Positions 6,089 to 14,675 of a DNA stretch of 49,101 nt are shown here, piece after piece; the stretch's first letter is position 1, and each line of letters begins with the position of its first letter. The stretch is taken from the IMG/VR virus record IMGVR_UViG_3300028840_002041, positions 1 through 49,101 of that record; one strand, written 5' to 3'. The notes under the pieces were generated by a model. The model had not been told where the DNA came from. It searched no databases and saw nothing but the letters and a program-made list of their open reading frames with translations. Made by a program: the position numbers and the translations under genes. Source of the stretch: a virus.

Positions 6089-6652
6089 ATGGCAAAGCAA
6101 TTCACTGAGGAAGAACTTGAGCAGATGGAAGTGGAGCAACGAATTAAACTTGGAGAATTTAGGATATGGGGCCACTCAATATTTAATATTGATGATGCTA
6201 TGCCTAATGATATTGTAATGTTTCCAGGTGTAGAAGGGAAATACATATCAACAGCGCCATATCCGCAATCATTTGTAATAGCAAAATACTATGAAACACA
6301 GGATATGTATGTTGTACAAAGACTAACACTAACATACATGTTCAAACACGCCATTAAAACCGCAATCACCTCAATCCTGTTAACCTCAAAATTCACACTT
6401 TACAAACTTGGTTTCATTAAAGACTTTCCACACAGTGATAGAATGTCTTGGAAAGACTTCACTCCATTCCCGAACAAGGAGTTGAGAAAAAGATATGCTG
6501 ATTACAATTTCAAGAATATCAACAACAGGGTGATGAAGTTGAAAATTGATAGGTTGAGTTCTGAAATTGACGTGAGCAAAATGAATAGTGAGCATGAAGA
6601 TGATGAAGAAGGTGTCGGCGGTCAGGATAATACATGGATTGGCAATTATTAA
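6089..6652 (+). CDS. Hypothetical protein (187 aa)
   Basis: The ATG immediately follows the glycosyltransferase stop (TAGATG), and GGAAGGAG lies 12 bases upstream within that gene. The N-terminus is an acidic helix, the centre is beta-prone, a moderately hydrophobic stretch sits near residues 85-105, and the C-terminus is acidic. No family is recognised. It is probably co-translated with the glycosyltransferase. A class II promoter begins two bases after the stop. Confidence 0.65.
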   Translation: MAKQFTEEELEQMEVEQRIKLGEFRIWGHSIFNIDDAMPNDIVMFPGVEGKYISTAPYPQSFVIAKYYETQDMYVVQRLTLTYMFKHAIKTAITSILLTSKFTLYKLGFIKDFPHSDRMSWKDFTPFPNKELRKRYADYNFKNINNRVMKLKIDRLSSEIDVSKMNSEHEDDEEGVGGQDNTWIGNY

Positions 6653-6653
6653 C

Positions 6654-6716
6654 ATAACTTTTGAAGTTATATAATTAAAAATATATTTTTATTATCAAAA
6701 AAATTTACTAAATTCA
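6654..6716 (+). promoter_or_regulatory. Class II (putative late) promoter with upstream palindrome
   Basis: The palindrome ATAACTTTTGAAGTTAT (6654-6670) begins exactly 55 bases before TAAATTCA (6709-6716). The same geometry occurs at 19174-19236 and 30250-30312. A T-rich -35 (6686-6691) sits 17 bp before the -10. The palindrome centre would be near -58, a classic class I activator position. It drives the probable small terminase gene, whose ATG lies only 10 bases after the -10 box, so the mRNA may be nearly leaderless. Confidence 0.65.
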
Positions 6717-6725
6717 GGATGTGAA

Positions 6726-7646
6726 ATGAATAAGAATCCATTAAACTTACCACCCAAGGCACCGGATAAACACTGTAATGCGAGAACACCAAACGGTTAT
6801 TGTAAAAATTTAGCAGGATTCAGAACCGGAAAATTAGGTGAAGGTAGATGTTGGCTACACGGCGGTATGACGCCAGCCATTAAAAACGGCTCCAATCTTG
6901 ACTTGTACACCCAAACCATCTACACTAAGTTCTTGCCTACAAATTTGGCTATTGAGCTTGCTGAGATAAAAGTTGATCCAACATTTTCTTCATTGAAAGA
7001 AGAATATGGTTTATTGAAACTGATTGTACAAGGGTTGATTAGTAATTTACCAGCTGATTTAGCTCTGATGTATGGAAAATTAGTTTGCGGTAAGTGCGGA
7101 ATGGAGATGGACAGTTCAGATGAAATTCTTGTTCAGTATGATAAGGACAACGACACTGAAACTTTGGAAAAAAGATTAAAGCTGGTATTACAAACAATTC
7201 GTGATATGGCTAATGTCTTTGATAAAGTCTCCAAGGCTGAGGAAAGACAAAAACGATTTGTCCAAATGAGTGATCTTGAAGGAATTGTCATCCAGTGGGG
7301 TAAGATTTTGACAGACCACTTAGGTGATGATCCAAGAATTAATGAAATCCAAAAGGATATGCTTACAACAGGATTCTTTAGAACACCAGGCCAGCAAGAT
7401 GATGAGAAGATGGCCAAGTTTCATGAAATACAAACAAAGCTGAAATCAAAGTACAAGTATGGGAAAAGAAAAGGTGAAGTTGATACAATCAAAGATGTAT
7501 ATGTTGAATTGAATAACGAAATCAACCACTTTGACGATGCCTCACTTGATATTGAGGAAGCTGAGATTGTAAAACCAAAGTTAAGTGCAAAAGAAATATT
7601 GGCAGAAAAGAAGAAACTGAAAAAGAAGAAAGCCAAAAAGAAATGA
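6726..7646 (+). CDS. Probable terminase small subunit (306 aa)
   Basis: Residues 16-50 carry a Cys/His cluster (C-N-A-R-T, C-K-N-L-A-G, then G-R-C-W-L-H-G-G-M-T-P). This HGGxTP zinc signature is common at the N-terminus of phage proteins annotated as small terminase subunits or packaging adaptors. A second CxxC (CGKCG, about residue 120) follows, and the C-terminal half is helical and ends in a Lys-rich tail (KKKLKKKKAKKK) suited to DNA binding. It is longer than most small terminases. Large terminase lies 7.4 kb downstream, an unusual gap. Role inferred from motif and position. Confidence 0.55.
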   Translation: MNKNPLNLPPKAPDKHCNARTPNGYCKNLAGFRTGKLGEGRCWLHGGMTPAIKNGSNLDLYTQTIYTKFLPTNLAIELAEIKVDPTFSSLKEEYGLLKLIVQGLISNLPADLALMYGKLVCGKCGMEMDSSDEILVQYDKDNDTETLEKRLKLVLQTIRDMANVFDKVSKAEERQKRFVQMSDLEGIVIQWGKILTDHLGDDPRINEIQKDMLTTGFFRTPGQQDDEKMAKFHEIQTKLKSKYKYGKRKGEVDTIKDVYVELNNEINHFDDASLDIEEAEIVKPKLSAKEILAEKKKLKKKKAKKK

Positions 7647-8086
7647 CCAGTAAAGAATTTGATGACATCACAGTTGCTCTATTTGAGGAAGCAACGAAAC
7701 GCACCGGAATGAACTATTGTCAAACGTGCGGCAATACAGATGTAGTCACAGATATGGAATTGGTAAAGAAAGAAGATAAAGTTGGAGATTTCATAGTAAG
7801 TGGCGGAAATTTCGGTTGGTTGTTAGATACTTATGAAAAGTTTACTTTAGTTCAACAGTGTACGAAATGTAACAAAGGGTTTAAGTGTAAACTTGATCCA
7901 CAACAGTTAGTTGATTTTGTCGGTGTTGGAATCATAGATGTAGCAGTTTATGAAGGCCACGACAAGCTGTTTAAAGAGTTTTCTGTTGAACAGCAATACA
8001 AGGAACAATTTTCAAGAGTTTACATTACATCATATTACTTGTTGAAGTATTTCAAGAACAAAATTGAAAAAAAGAAAAAGGCATAA
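7643..8086 (+). CDS. Zinc-ribbon protein (147 aa)
   Basis: The start overlaps the upstream stop (ATGA). Two CxxC pairs (CQTCG near residue 26 and CTKCN near residue 74) form a likely zinc ribbon around a beta-rich insert. The C-terminal half is helical and ends in a Lys-rich tail. No specific family is recognised; DNA or RNA binding is plausible. The overlap with the putative small terminase suggests a packaging-related or regulatory partner. Confidence 0.65.
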   Translation: MTSKEFDDITVALFEEATKRTGMNYCQTCGNTDVVTDMELVKKEDKVGDFIVSGGNFGWLLDTYEKFTLVQQCTKCNKGFKCKLDPQQLVDFVGVGIIDVAVYEGHDKLFKEFSVEQQYKEQFSRVYITSYYLLKYFKNKIEKKKKA

Positions 8087-8123
8087 TGCCTTTTTAAAAT
8101 AAATCACTTGAATGGAGGTACAA

Positions 8124-8507
8124 ATGTCCGAACTGACTCACAATGCCCAAACTCTTATCGTGCCAATTGAGGATAAGTTGGCAAGGATGGATAAGGCCAT
8201 TGAAGATTTGTTAGCACCGCCATTTACTCCAAGAGAGCTTACAGCCCTTCTATCTGCTACAATTGAGGTGGCCAACGAGTTCCTTGGTGATGATGCCCAA
8301 GAGGATGAAATGATCGCACTGACTCTTGAGATTTGGAATTATTACGAAAGTAAATATGACCTTATCAACAAGATTGATGATGCGGTTGATTTCAGAAAAA
8401 TCTTTGGCACAGCAGTTGGAACTATTGTAGAACAGTTTGACGGCAAAGGAATTGAGATGTTGATTGAGAAATTAATCATCCCAATGCTTATTGCTCAGTT
8501 GTATTAA
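8124..8507 (+). CDS. Acidic helical protein (127 aa)
   Basis: ATG 8124 is chosen because GGAGG (8115-8119) precedes it by 4 bases; the in-frame ATG at 8112 overlaps that SD. The product is acidic and almost entirely helix-forming, with a hydrophobic C-terminal helix (IEKLIIPMLIAQLY). No family is recognised. Its base composition is richer in G+C than its neighbours, as in the capsid and tail-tube genes, which may indicate high expression. A terminator follows 28 bases after the stop. Confidence 0.65.
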   Translation: MSELTHNAQTLIVPIEDKLARMDKAIEDLLAPPFTPRELTALLSATIEVANEFLGDDAQEDEMIALTLEIWNYYESKYDLINKIDDAVDFRKIFGTAVGTIVEQFDGKGIEMLIEKLIIPMLIAQLY

Positions 8508-8534
8508 ATGTTCCTTCGTGACGGGTAACGGGTG

Positions 8535-8569
8535 AAACTGGGCGTCTTTTACAGGCGCTCAGTTTTTTT
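8535..8569 (+). terminator. Intrinsic terminator
   Basis: AACTG(G)GCG (8536-8543) pairs with CGC(T)CAGTT (8555-8563), followed by a run of seven T. It ends the small-terminase transcription unit. Bases 8570-8612 hold TTGATT and TATAAATT-like words that could form a promoter for the following gene, but the 20-bp spacing is poor. Confidence 0.75.
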
Positions 8570-8624
8570 GGTTTTGATTCGATTGAAGATTGGTAATTGT
8601 ATAAATTAATAAATGGAGTTGGAA

Positions 8625-11600
8625 ATGAAAATCACAAAAGACAAATGTGGTAAAAAGGGAAGAAAGAAAAAAGGCATTAAGTTTTATAGTTCAATAGTTG
8701 TCTTACTATTGTTCACACTATTTATTGCCGATCTTGCCATACCGCAAATTAATGTTTTTGTAAGCCCTGAATTTGTAGCAAAATTACAAGCTGTAATTGA
8801 CGCACCGTATGATTTCAGCCCAGGTGGTTCATGGGATTGGAGTGGAGCTACAGTAACAAATTTGCCGACAAGTACAGGTGGAACATACATTGATTGGGAT
8901 TTAAACCCAACACTACCTGCTCCTCAACACCAAACCGGAAGAATGCACTGGTCTGCAGCAGATAATACGCTTGAAATCGGTATGCTTGGCAGTGATGTAG
9001 CATTACAGGTTGGTCAGGAAATTTTACTTTATGCTGAGAATAATTCTGGTGTAGCTATAAATAATGGTAAAGTTGCCTATGTATCTGGTTCAACTTCTAC
9101 TGATCCAGAGATTACAAAAGCAGATGCTGATGACCTAACAGCTTATCAAACAATTGGTGTAGCTACAGAGAGTATAGCAAATGGAGCAAGCGGATATGTG
9201 ACTACATATGGGCTTGTTCGTGGTTTAAACACAGATTCATGGGCAGCAGGGGCAATTTTGTATGTGTCTCAAACTGCAGGTGAAATAACAGATACAGAAC
9301 CAATAGCTCCAGCGCACTCAATTAGAGTTGGATACAATGTTGTCAAGGATGCTACAAATGGAGTTATTCTTGTAAGTACATTCCAAAAATACAAAGCTGA
9401 TGCTGATTCCTTGATGATCGGTATGGCCTATGATAAGCCAGCCATAACTCTTGTAGATGATAGCGGACTTAAAGTTGATGTTGAGAATATCAATACTGGT
9501 GATATGGAATTCAACATTGACGGGAAAAGGCTCACTCTTGATTGTACTACAGGAGCAGGAGCAGGTGGAAAAGCAAGAGCAAGTTTAACAGCTGGAGCAG
9601 ATGCAAACAATCCAATTACAAACTATATATATGTAGATGAAAGTGCAGGAGCAGCAAGATTACAGACTTCAACTTCACTGCCTACAGGAGCATTTGCTTG
9701 GATAGGGAAAGTTGTTGTACCTGATGCTACTACATTTGGTACAAATGGTTCTTATTTGTTTCAAAGATATACAGAATCAGTTAATGATGATCGTGGTCCA
9801 GTGTCGCATGAGAGAGAGAAATTGCGCCAGATGGGAGCCTTATGGTATTCAGGAGCAGCGCCAACATTAGATATTACAGTGAACGGTGGAGCACCTGATA
9901 ATGTTCATTTGAATACAGCATCAGGAACAGTTTATCAACTTCACAGACAAACTTGGCCGGCATTTACAGATGGGCCATATTATTATGGTAATGGTAGCAA
10001 TGTATATGAAAAGTTAACAGACTTGAATGCTGCTTTGAATTTGGATGACGGTACAGCAATCACAAATAATCAAAGATTCAATCTTGTTTTGTGGGGTGCT
10101 GTAAATTATTCATCTGGAGATTGTAAGCTATTTGTTAATTTACCGAACGGTACATATTTGAGTGATGGCAATGCTAAAGCTGACGTTAACAATACAGCCG
10201 ATTATTCTGTTCCTGCTGAGATGAGAAGTGTAGCATTTTTGATAGCAAGATTGGCTTTCAAATACACTACTGGTTCAAGTGGAACTTGGACAGAGTTAGA
10301 AACATATGATTTGCGTGGTGTCCCGTTCAGTTCAAGAACAGGTGGAGCTACAGTAACATCATCAAATGAATTTGACGATGCTTTATTTACTATTTATAAT
10401 AATGCTGATGCTACCAAGTCATTTGATTTTGATGCATCTGGAATAACAACCGGAACAGAAAGAACATTGACAGTTCAGGATGCAGATGGAACAATTGCTT
10501 ATACTGCTGACCAAGATACAACTGATCAAAATATCGTTAATTTGAGATCAAACGCACCAGAAAGTCCTTATTATTGGTTTGATGGTGTGGATGACGGTAT
10601 AGCTGTTAGTGATAATGACAATTTGACTTTTAGTGATTGTTCATTTTTATTTGAATTTGAAGCAAAAGAATATTCATCCAATATGCTGTTTGGGAAACAG
10701 AATACGGCTCAGTATGAATATGGAGTCTATATTGGAACTTCTGGAGAATTGATAATTACATTTTACGGTGCTTTAGATGCTTCAATATTTGTACGGTTTA
10801 CTACAGCTAATGGTATTGTTCTTGTTGACGAAACATATGTGCTGGCAGTAACTTTTGATCAATCAGAAGAGGATTGTATAGTGTATCTTGACGGAGAACC
10901 TGTTAGTGTCACTAAGTCGGAAGCTGGTTCATTTTCAGCTATGTTGAATGGAACAGGACAATTAGTCATTGGAAATAGGCAAAAAGATAATAATTTAGCA
11001 CACAATGGTAATATTGGAAAGTTAAAACTTTTCAACAAAGCCCTAACAGCAGCAGAGGTCAGAGAATATACCTATGGCGCTGTTGATTATAAGTATAAAG
11101 GTGCAAGTCAGACTGACTTAGTTACCAATAGCACATTTGATTCTGATGTTACTGGTTGGGGTGCAATAAATGGAACAATTGCTTGGGATAATACAGACAT
11201 TGGCGGTAATACTGCTCATGCAGAATTGACACGCACAAGTGGCAATGCATATTCAAGAATGAGTCCAAGATATTCTTTTTCAGCAGTAAAAAGTTTTAAA
11301 GCCTCAATTGATTATTATTGTCCATCTGGCCAATCTATAACATCAATAAGGTTTGGGATATTAAATCAATTAGATGCTAATCTTGTTAATGTTGATGATT
11401 TAACTACTAACACATGGACTACTCTTGAGTTGTATTTTACTTCAGATGGAACACAAACACAGTTATCACCTTATATAATGATATTAGGTGCATCTGGAAG
11501 TGATTATATTTATTTCGATAATGCGGAACTTACACAAATAGGCGAAGTAGCAGCCTATGAAGGCAGAGGAATTGACGACGGAATTTGGTATGATTCCGGT

Positions 11601-12332
11601 TCTAACGATCTTGATGGAACAGTATCAGGAGCAATAGCAAATAGTGCTATTCCATTCTGTTATATTGATGCTATAAATCCTGGTGCTAATGAATATCTGA
11701 TGAATATTGGTAAAACAGTTTCCGGTGTTAGAACAGACTTGGTAACATTAGATGAAGATGGCGATTTCTTTGTTAAGGGTTCATTTCTTGATTCAGATGG
11801 CGATGCTGGAACAGCAGGACAATTCCTTTCATCTACAGGAGCAGGTGCTACAAATTGGGCTGATGAATCTGCTGGTGGTGGGACTGATACTCTTGTAGTT
11901 GGTTCGATAAATAAGAATAGTGGTGTACCGTCAACAAAAGATATAGGCAATAATACTTGGACAAAAATAGATATGTGGAGTTCAACTAATACTTTTATTA
12001 ATTGTTCATATGATGGGACGAATAAAGGAATTAAAGTTGATTATAGTGGCCTTTATGAAATTACATGGGATGGTTCATTGAGAGCAAATGGCAGCGGTGT
12101 TAATGAGTATTCATTTAACATAGGTACTACTGGGTCAAGAATTGATCAGGGTAATGTAAGGATTGAATTAGATGCATCTAATAATTTATGGAGAGCAGCA
12201 TCATTGACTATACAAGCAGATATTGATGCAGATTCCACTATTTGTTTGTGGGGTATAAATGTTACAGATGGTGATGATATAACTATAAATGGTGGAGGCC
12301 TTGCAATAAAGAGATTGACATGGCAACACTAA
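8625..12332 (+). CDS. Giant fibre-type protein with N-terminal membrane segment (LamG, CBM-like, C1q-like)
   Basis: ATG 8625 is preceded by GGAGTTGGAA, a start region nearly identical to those at 12368 and 44430; the ATG at 8613 lies before the SD. A Lys-rich N-terminus (residues 1-20) is followed by one hydrophobic helix (about 21-42). Residues about 100-255 match a common phage-virion module (LQVGQE, IGVATE, GLVRGLN). Residues 645-817 form a LamG/concanavalin-type jelly roll (YYWFDGVDDGIAV start). Residues 834-970 resemble a carbohydrate-binding jelly roll. Residues about 1090-1235 look like a C1q-type trimeric tip (SGLYEITWDGSLRA). It is probably a receptor or glycan-binding fibre. The membrane anchor is unusual for a virion fibre. 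Confidence 0.75.
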   Translation: MKITKDKCGKKGRKKKGIKFYSSIVVLLLFTLFIADLAIPQINVFVSPEFVAKLQAVIDAPYDFSPGGSWDWSGATVTNLPTSTGGTYIDWDLNPTLPAPQHQTGRMHWSAADNTLEIGMLGSDVALQVGQEILLYAENNSGVAINNGKVAYVSGSTSTDPEITKADADDLTAYQTIGVATESIANGASGYVTTYGLVRGLNTDSWAAGAILYVSQTAGEITDTEPIAPAHSIRVGYNVVKDATNGVILVSTFQKYKADADSLMIGMAYDKPAITLVDDSGLKVDVENINTGDMEFNIDGKRLTLDCTTGAGAGGKARASLTAGADANNPITNYIYVDESAGAARLQTSTSLPTGAFAWIGKVVVPDATTFGTNGSYLFQRYTESVNDDRGPVSHEREKLRQMGALWYSGAAPTLDITVNGGAPDNVHLNTASGTVYQLHRQTWPAFTDGPYYYGNGSNVYEKLTDLNAALNLDDGTAITNNQRFNLVLWGAVNYSSGDCKLFVNLPNGTYLSDGNAKADVNNTADYSVPAEMRSVAFLIARLAFKYTTGSSGTWTELETYDLRGVPFSSRTGGATVTSSNEFDDALFTIYNNADATKSFDFDASGITTGTERTLTVQDADGTIAYTADQDTTDQNIVNLRSNAPESPYYWFDGVDDGIAVSDNDNLTFSDCSFLFEFEAKEYSSNMLFGKQNTAQYEYGVYIGTSGELIITFYGALDASIFVRFTTANGIVLVDETYVLAVTFDQSEEDCIVYLDGEPVSVTKSEAGSFSAMLNGTGQLVIGNRQKDNNLAHNGNIGKLKLFNKALTAAEVREYTYGAVDYKYKGASQTDLVTNSTFDSDVTGWGAINGTIAWDNTDIGGNTAHAELTRTSGNAYSRMSPRYSFSAVKSFKASIDYYCPSGQSITSIRFGILNQLDANLVNVDDLTTNTWTTLELYFTSDGTQTQLSPYIMILGASGSDYIYFDNAELTQIGEVAAYEGRGIDDGIWYDSGSNDLDGTVSGAIANSAIPFCYIDAINPGANEYLMNIGKTVSGVRTDLVTLDEDGDFFVKGSFLDSDGDAGTAGQFLSSTGAGATNWADESAGGGTDTLVVGSINKNSGVPSTKDIGNNTWTKIDMWSSTNTFINCSYDGTNKGIKVDYSGLYEITWDGSLRANGSGVNEYSFNIGTTGSRIDQGNVRIELDASNNLWRAASLTIQADIDADSTICLWGINVTDGDDITINGGGLAIKRLTWQH

Positions 12333-12367
12333 TGGTTAATAATAATTCAAGATAAAAGGAGTTGGAA

Positions 12368-12742
12368 ATGAAAAAGCTATTAACACTATTACTGGTTTTT
12401 GCTTTAGCGACAATAGTTGCTGCACAGTGGAATTTGGAGATTGAGATTCATGGAGAGATGAATCCAGATTCAACTAATATTTTTGAATTTAAACAGGACT
12501 TAATTGATGATGTAGCAGCAAGTCTTGGAGTTGATCCAGTATTTGAGATTACACTTGGAACAGCAAATATCACTGTCGCTGATACAATTCAAACAGTTGA
12601 TGTATTTGATGTAAGAGTTGAGATTGATGCGCAAACAGCAAGTGATTTGGATGATTTTTCAACAATTGTTTATAATTATTTCAAAGGCAAATTTGAATCA
12701 GCCAATTTAAGATTGGCTTATGAAAGAGTGATAAGCTGGTAG
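12368..12742 (+). CDS. Small exported protein (124 aa)
   Basis: The ATG at 12368 has SD AAGGAG with the same TTGGAA spacer as the large fibre gene. Residues 1-20 are a textbook Sec signal (MKKLLTLLLVFALATIVAAQ) with a likely cleavage after Ala-Ala. The mature part is acidic and alpha/beta, with repeated I-x-V/D-V-x-V-E-I-D strands. No family is recognised. It sits between the fibre-type gene and a beta-rich protein. A periplasmic or surface role is implied by the signal. Confidence 0.75.
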   Translation: MKKLLTLLLVFALATIVAAQWNLEIEIHGEMNPDSTNIFEFKQDLIDDVAASLGVDPVFEITLGTANITVADTIQTVDVFDVRVEIDAQTASDLDDFSTIVYNYFKGKFESANLRLAYERVISW

Positions 12743-12777
12743 TGTTATTTTAATTCTACTAATCAAGGAGCAGTAAG

Positions 12778-13119
12778 ATGCCAAAACCAATCGAACAGAT
12801 GTTTACAGCCTATAATTGGGAAAATTCCAATGGAGCAGTAGGTGATCACAGCCTTACATTCAGAGGCATTGATGGTGAAAATAACAATGAGTTTACAGCA
12901 CAGTTAGAGTTAACTAATGCTTCATTGAAGATTTACACATCAAACAAAACAAGGCCAGGTAGAACTGGTTGGACTGATCTGACAAGTTATTTTTCAGCTA
13001 CAGCGATTAATAGCAATAGAAGTATTGTTCAAACGTCAGATTTAAAATTTAAGTGGTGGAAGTTCGTTATCACTACATCAAATGCCACTAATACTTTTAA
13101 TGTGTACATTCAACGGTAA
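12778..13119 (+). CDS. Small beta-rich protein (113 aa)
   Basis: The ATG at 12778 has SD AAGGAG at 7 bases. The sequence alternates polar and hydrophobic residues with many Asn, Thr and Trp (TSYFSATAINSNRSI, KWWKFVITTSNAT), suggesting a single beta-sandwich domain. There is no signal peptide. It is reminiscent of small virion decoration or fibre-tip domains, but no family is recognised. It lies in the block of fibre-like and exported proteins. Confidence 0.65.
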   Translation: MPKPIEQMFTAYNWENSNGAVGDHSLTFRGIDGENNNEFTAQLELTNASLKIYTSNKTRPGRTGWTDLTSYFSATAINSNRSIVQTSDLKFKWWKFVITTSNATNTFNVYIQR

Positions 13120-13150
13120 CACATTATAAAAAAATTAGAGGTTAAGAAAG

Positions 13151-13696
13151 ATGAAAAAGTGTCCTTTAACAAAGGCATCATGTCCATTAAGTCAATCTGT
13201 CTGTAAGCTACAAGAGTGTGTCATATTGAATTCATTTGCTTTATCAGAATCTGGAATTATAATGTTGATTCTTGATATGAAATGTAACATAAGATATTTC
13301 AATAACGCACTTATGAAGTTGACAGGAAGAAATTTGGATGATTGTGCTGGGAAGAATTGGCTTGATGTCTTTATTGACCCTGGTGATGTACCTATCATCA
13401 CAAATGTAGCTAACAGGCTACATATAGAAGATACAACAACATTTACAAATGACATTGTAGATGTAGGAGGCAACAAGCACTTAGTTGCTTGGCATAATTA
13501 TAAAATAGAGAATGGAGTCACCTCAATAATATGTATTGGCATAGAGATAACAAAGTCACGTTATGTCGTTGAGGAGTTAGTTGTTCCAGAAGAACAAAAA
13601 GGTAGTCAAGATTCTGTACTCATGAAAGCACTTCATGATTTGACTGCCTCAACTAACAGACTTGCCATGATTAGACAGCTTAATCCGATCAACTAA
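13151..13696 (+). CDS. PAS-domain protein with N-terminal Cys cluster (181 aa)
   Basis: The gene starts at ATG 13151, preceded by GAGGTTAAGAAAG. Residues 4-23 contain four cysteines spaced as C-x6-C-x6-C-x4-C, which could bind metal or a redox centre. Residues about 31-132 follow the PAS fold: S-G-I-I-M-L-I-L-D, R-Y-F-N-N-A-L-M-K-L-T-G, the W-L-D-V-F-I-D-P-x-D segment, and a final strand ending in G-I-E-I-T. The C-terminus is a short helix with no histidine kinase, GGDEF or HTH output domain. A stand-alone PAS sensor in a phage late region is uncommon. The next gene encodes a coiled-coil membrane protein that could be a partner. Confidence 0.75.
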   Translation: MKKCPLTKASCPLSQSVCKLQECVILNSFALSESGIIMLILDMKCNIRYFNNALMKLTGRNLDDCAGKNWLDVFIDPGDVPIITNVANRLHIEDTTTFTNDIVDVGGNKHLVAWHNYKIENGVTSIICIGIEITKSRYVVEELVVPEEQKGSQDSVLMKALHDLTASTNRLAMIRQLNPIN

Positions 13697-13705
13697 AGGG
13701 TATTT

Positions 13706-14113
13706 ATGATGAGTGGAGATACGGTTGCACAGACCGGATTGGATGTTGTTCAGCCAATTATTGTTGCCTATGGTGAGATAGTAAAGCATTTAGTAGAATT
13801 AACAGCAGCATTAACATCAATCAAGGAGAATCAAAGTAGAGAGATGGTTGATATTGAGGCAATAAGTAAATGCTTGACTTCAATTGAATCCATACAAAAT
13901 CAACATCATTCAGTAGTATTGGAAACATTAAAGGCAGTCAAAGAGAGTGCCCAAAGTAATTCTAATTTAAAAGCTACAGAAATCAAGTCATACATTGATA
14001 GGTTTTTAGTTATTATTTCAGTGATTGTGACAGTTATTACAGCAGCAATAGGATTGTTTGTTCATTTTAAATTCGATTCTATGTTACATCAAATTTTAAG
14101 GTTAACACCATGA
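13706..14113 (+). CDS. Coiled-coil protein with C-terminal membrane helix (135 aa)
   Basis: The start is ATG 13706, with AAAGGG upstream (ATG 13709 is also possible). Residues 15-85 form helical or coiled-coil segments. A strong membrane helix (FLVIISVIVTVITAAIGLFV, about residues 100-119) lies near the C-terminus. This tail-anchor-like topology with a cytoplasmic coiled coil resembles some chemoreceptor-like or holin-accessory proteins, but no family signature is seen. It overlaps the following membrane gene by ATGA. Confidence 0.65.
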   Translation: MMSGDTVAQTGLDVVQPIIVAYGEIVKHLVELTAALTSIKENQSREMVDIEAISKCLTSIESIQNQHHSVVLETLKAVKESAQSNSNLKATEIKSYIDRFLVIISVIVTVITAAIGLFVHFKFDSMLHQILRLTP

Positions 14114-14370
14114 TGAGTAGACATCCAATAGATTGGGCAATACATTTTGTGTTAGTGTTTGTTAGTGGGTGGTTAATTTATAATCATCCACTATTGGCAT
14201 CTTTTGTAGTGCCATTATTTGTTATATTCATGATCGAATATGAACAAAAAAGCCAAGTCTGGTATAATGATTTGACTTGGGCAGATTTTATACAAAACCA
14301 CGCATTGGGAGATATATTGGCTGGAATTATAGCATTGATAGTTCTTGCTTGTTATATTTTCTCTCACTAA
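14110..14370 (+). CDS. Small three-helix membrane protein, possible holin (86 aa)
   Basis: The ATGATG start overlaps the upstream stop. Hydrophobic segments lie at about residues 10-25, 28-43 and 66-84, separated by a polar loop containing Y-E-Q-K-S-Q and W-A-D-F. Size and helix count suit a class I or III holin, but no lysin gene is visible in the window and small phage membrane proteins have many roles. The N-terminus is short and the C-terminus ends at the membrane edge. Confidence 0.6.
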   Translation: MMSRHPIDWAIHFVLVFVSGWLIYNHPLLASFVVPLFVIFMIEYEQKSQVWYNDLTWADFIQNHALGDILAGIIALIVLACYIFSH

Positions 14371-14405
14371 AGGCATCCATAAGTAAAGCATCTAAAAGGA
14401 GAGCA

Positions 14406-14675
14406 ATGAATTATGAACAGGCTTGTGAAAAGATTAGTCGATTTGAAACAAAATCCAGATACACAGAAGCGTGTAGAATGTTGGATATACTCGAAGATCA
14501 GTTCAAATCAACATATGGTGAACATATTTGGAAATATTATTTGTATAATTTTATTGACGCTGGCTTCTTTAAGTATCACCAGCTTTCTTCAAATGGTAGG
14601 ATCACAACCTACAAAATTATACAGCCAGACACTGACGTTGAATCCGCAAGAAGATGTGAACCAGTATCAGTTTAA
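14406..14675 (+). CDS. Small helical protein overlapping the next gene (89 aa)
   Basis: ATG 14406 follows AAAAGGAGAG, with a short spacer. Its third-codon AT content is about 70 percent, as in other genes of the window. The sequence reads like a compact helical fold (RYTEACRMLDILEDQF, then an aromatic helix and a beta hairpin ending TTYKII), possibly a winged-helix remnant. About 260 bases are shared with the gene starting at 14413 in another frame. At least one of the two overlapping N-terminal readings may be spurious. Confidence 0.4.
   Translation: MNYEQACEKISRFETKSRYTEACRMLDILEDQFKSTYGEHIWKYYLYNFIDAGFFKYHQLSSNGRITTYKIIQPDTDVESARRCEPVSV

Noticed and set aside
11896-12332. Diversity-generating retroelement variable region at the fibre C-terminus
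   Set aside because: No reverse transcriptase or template repeat was seen in the window.
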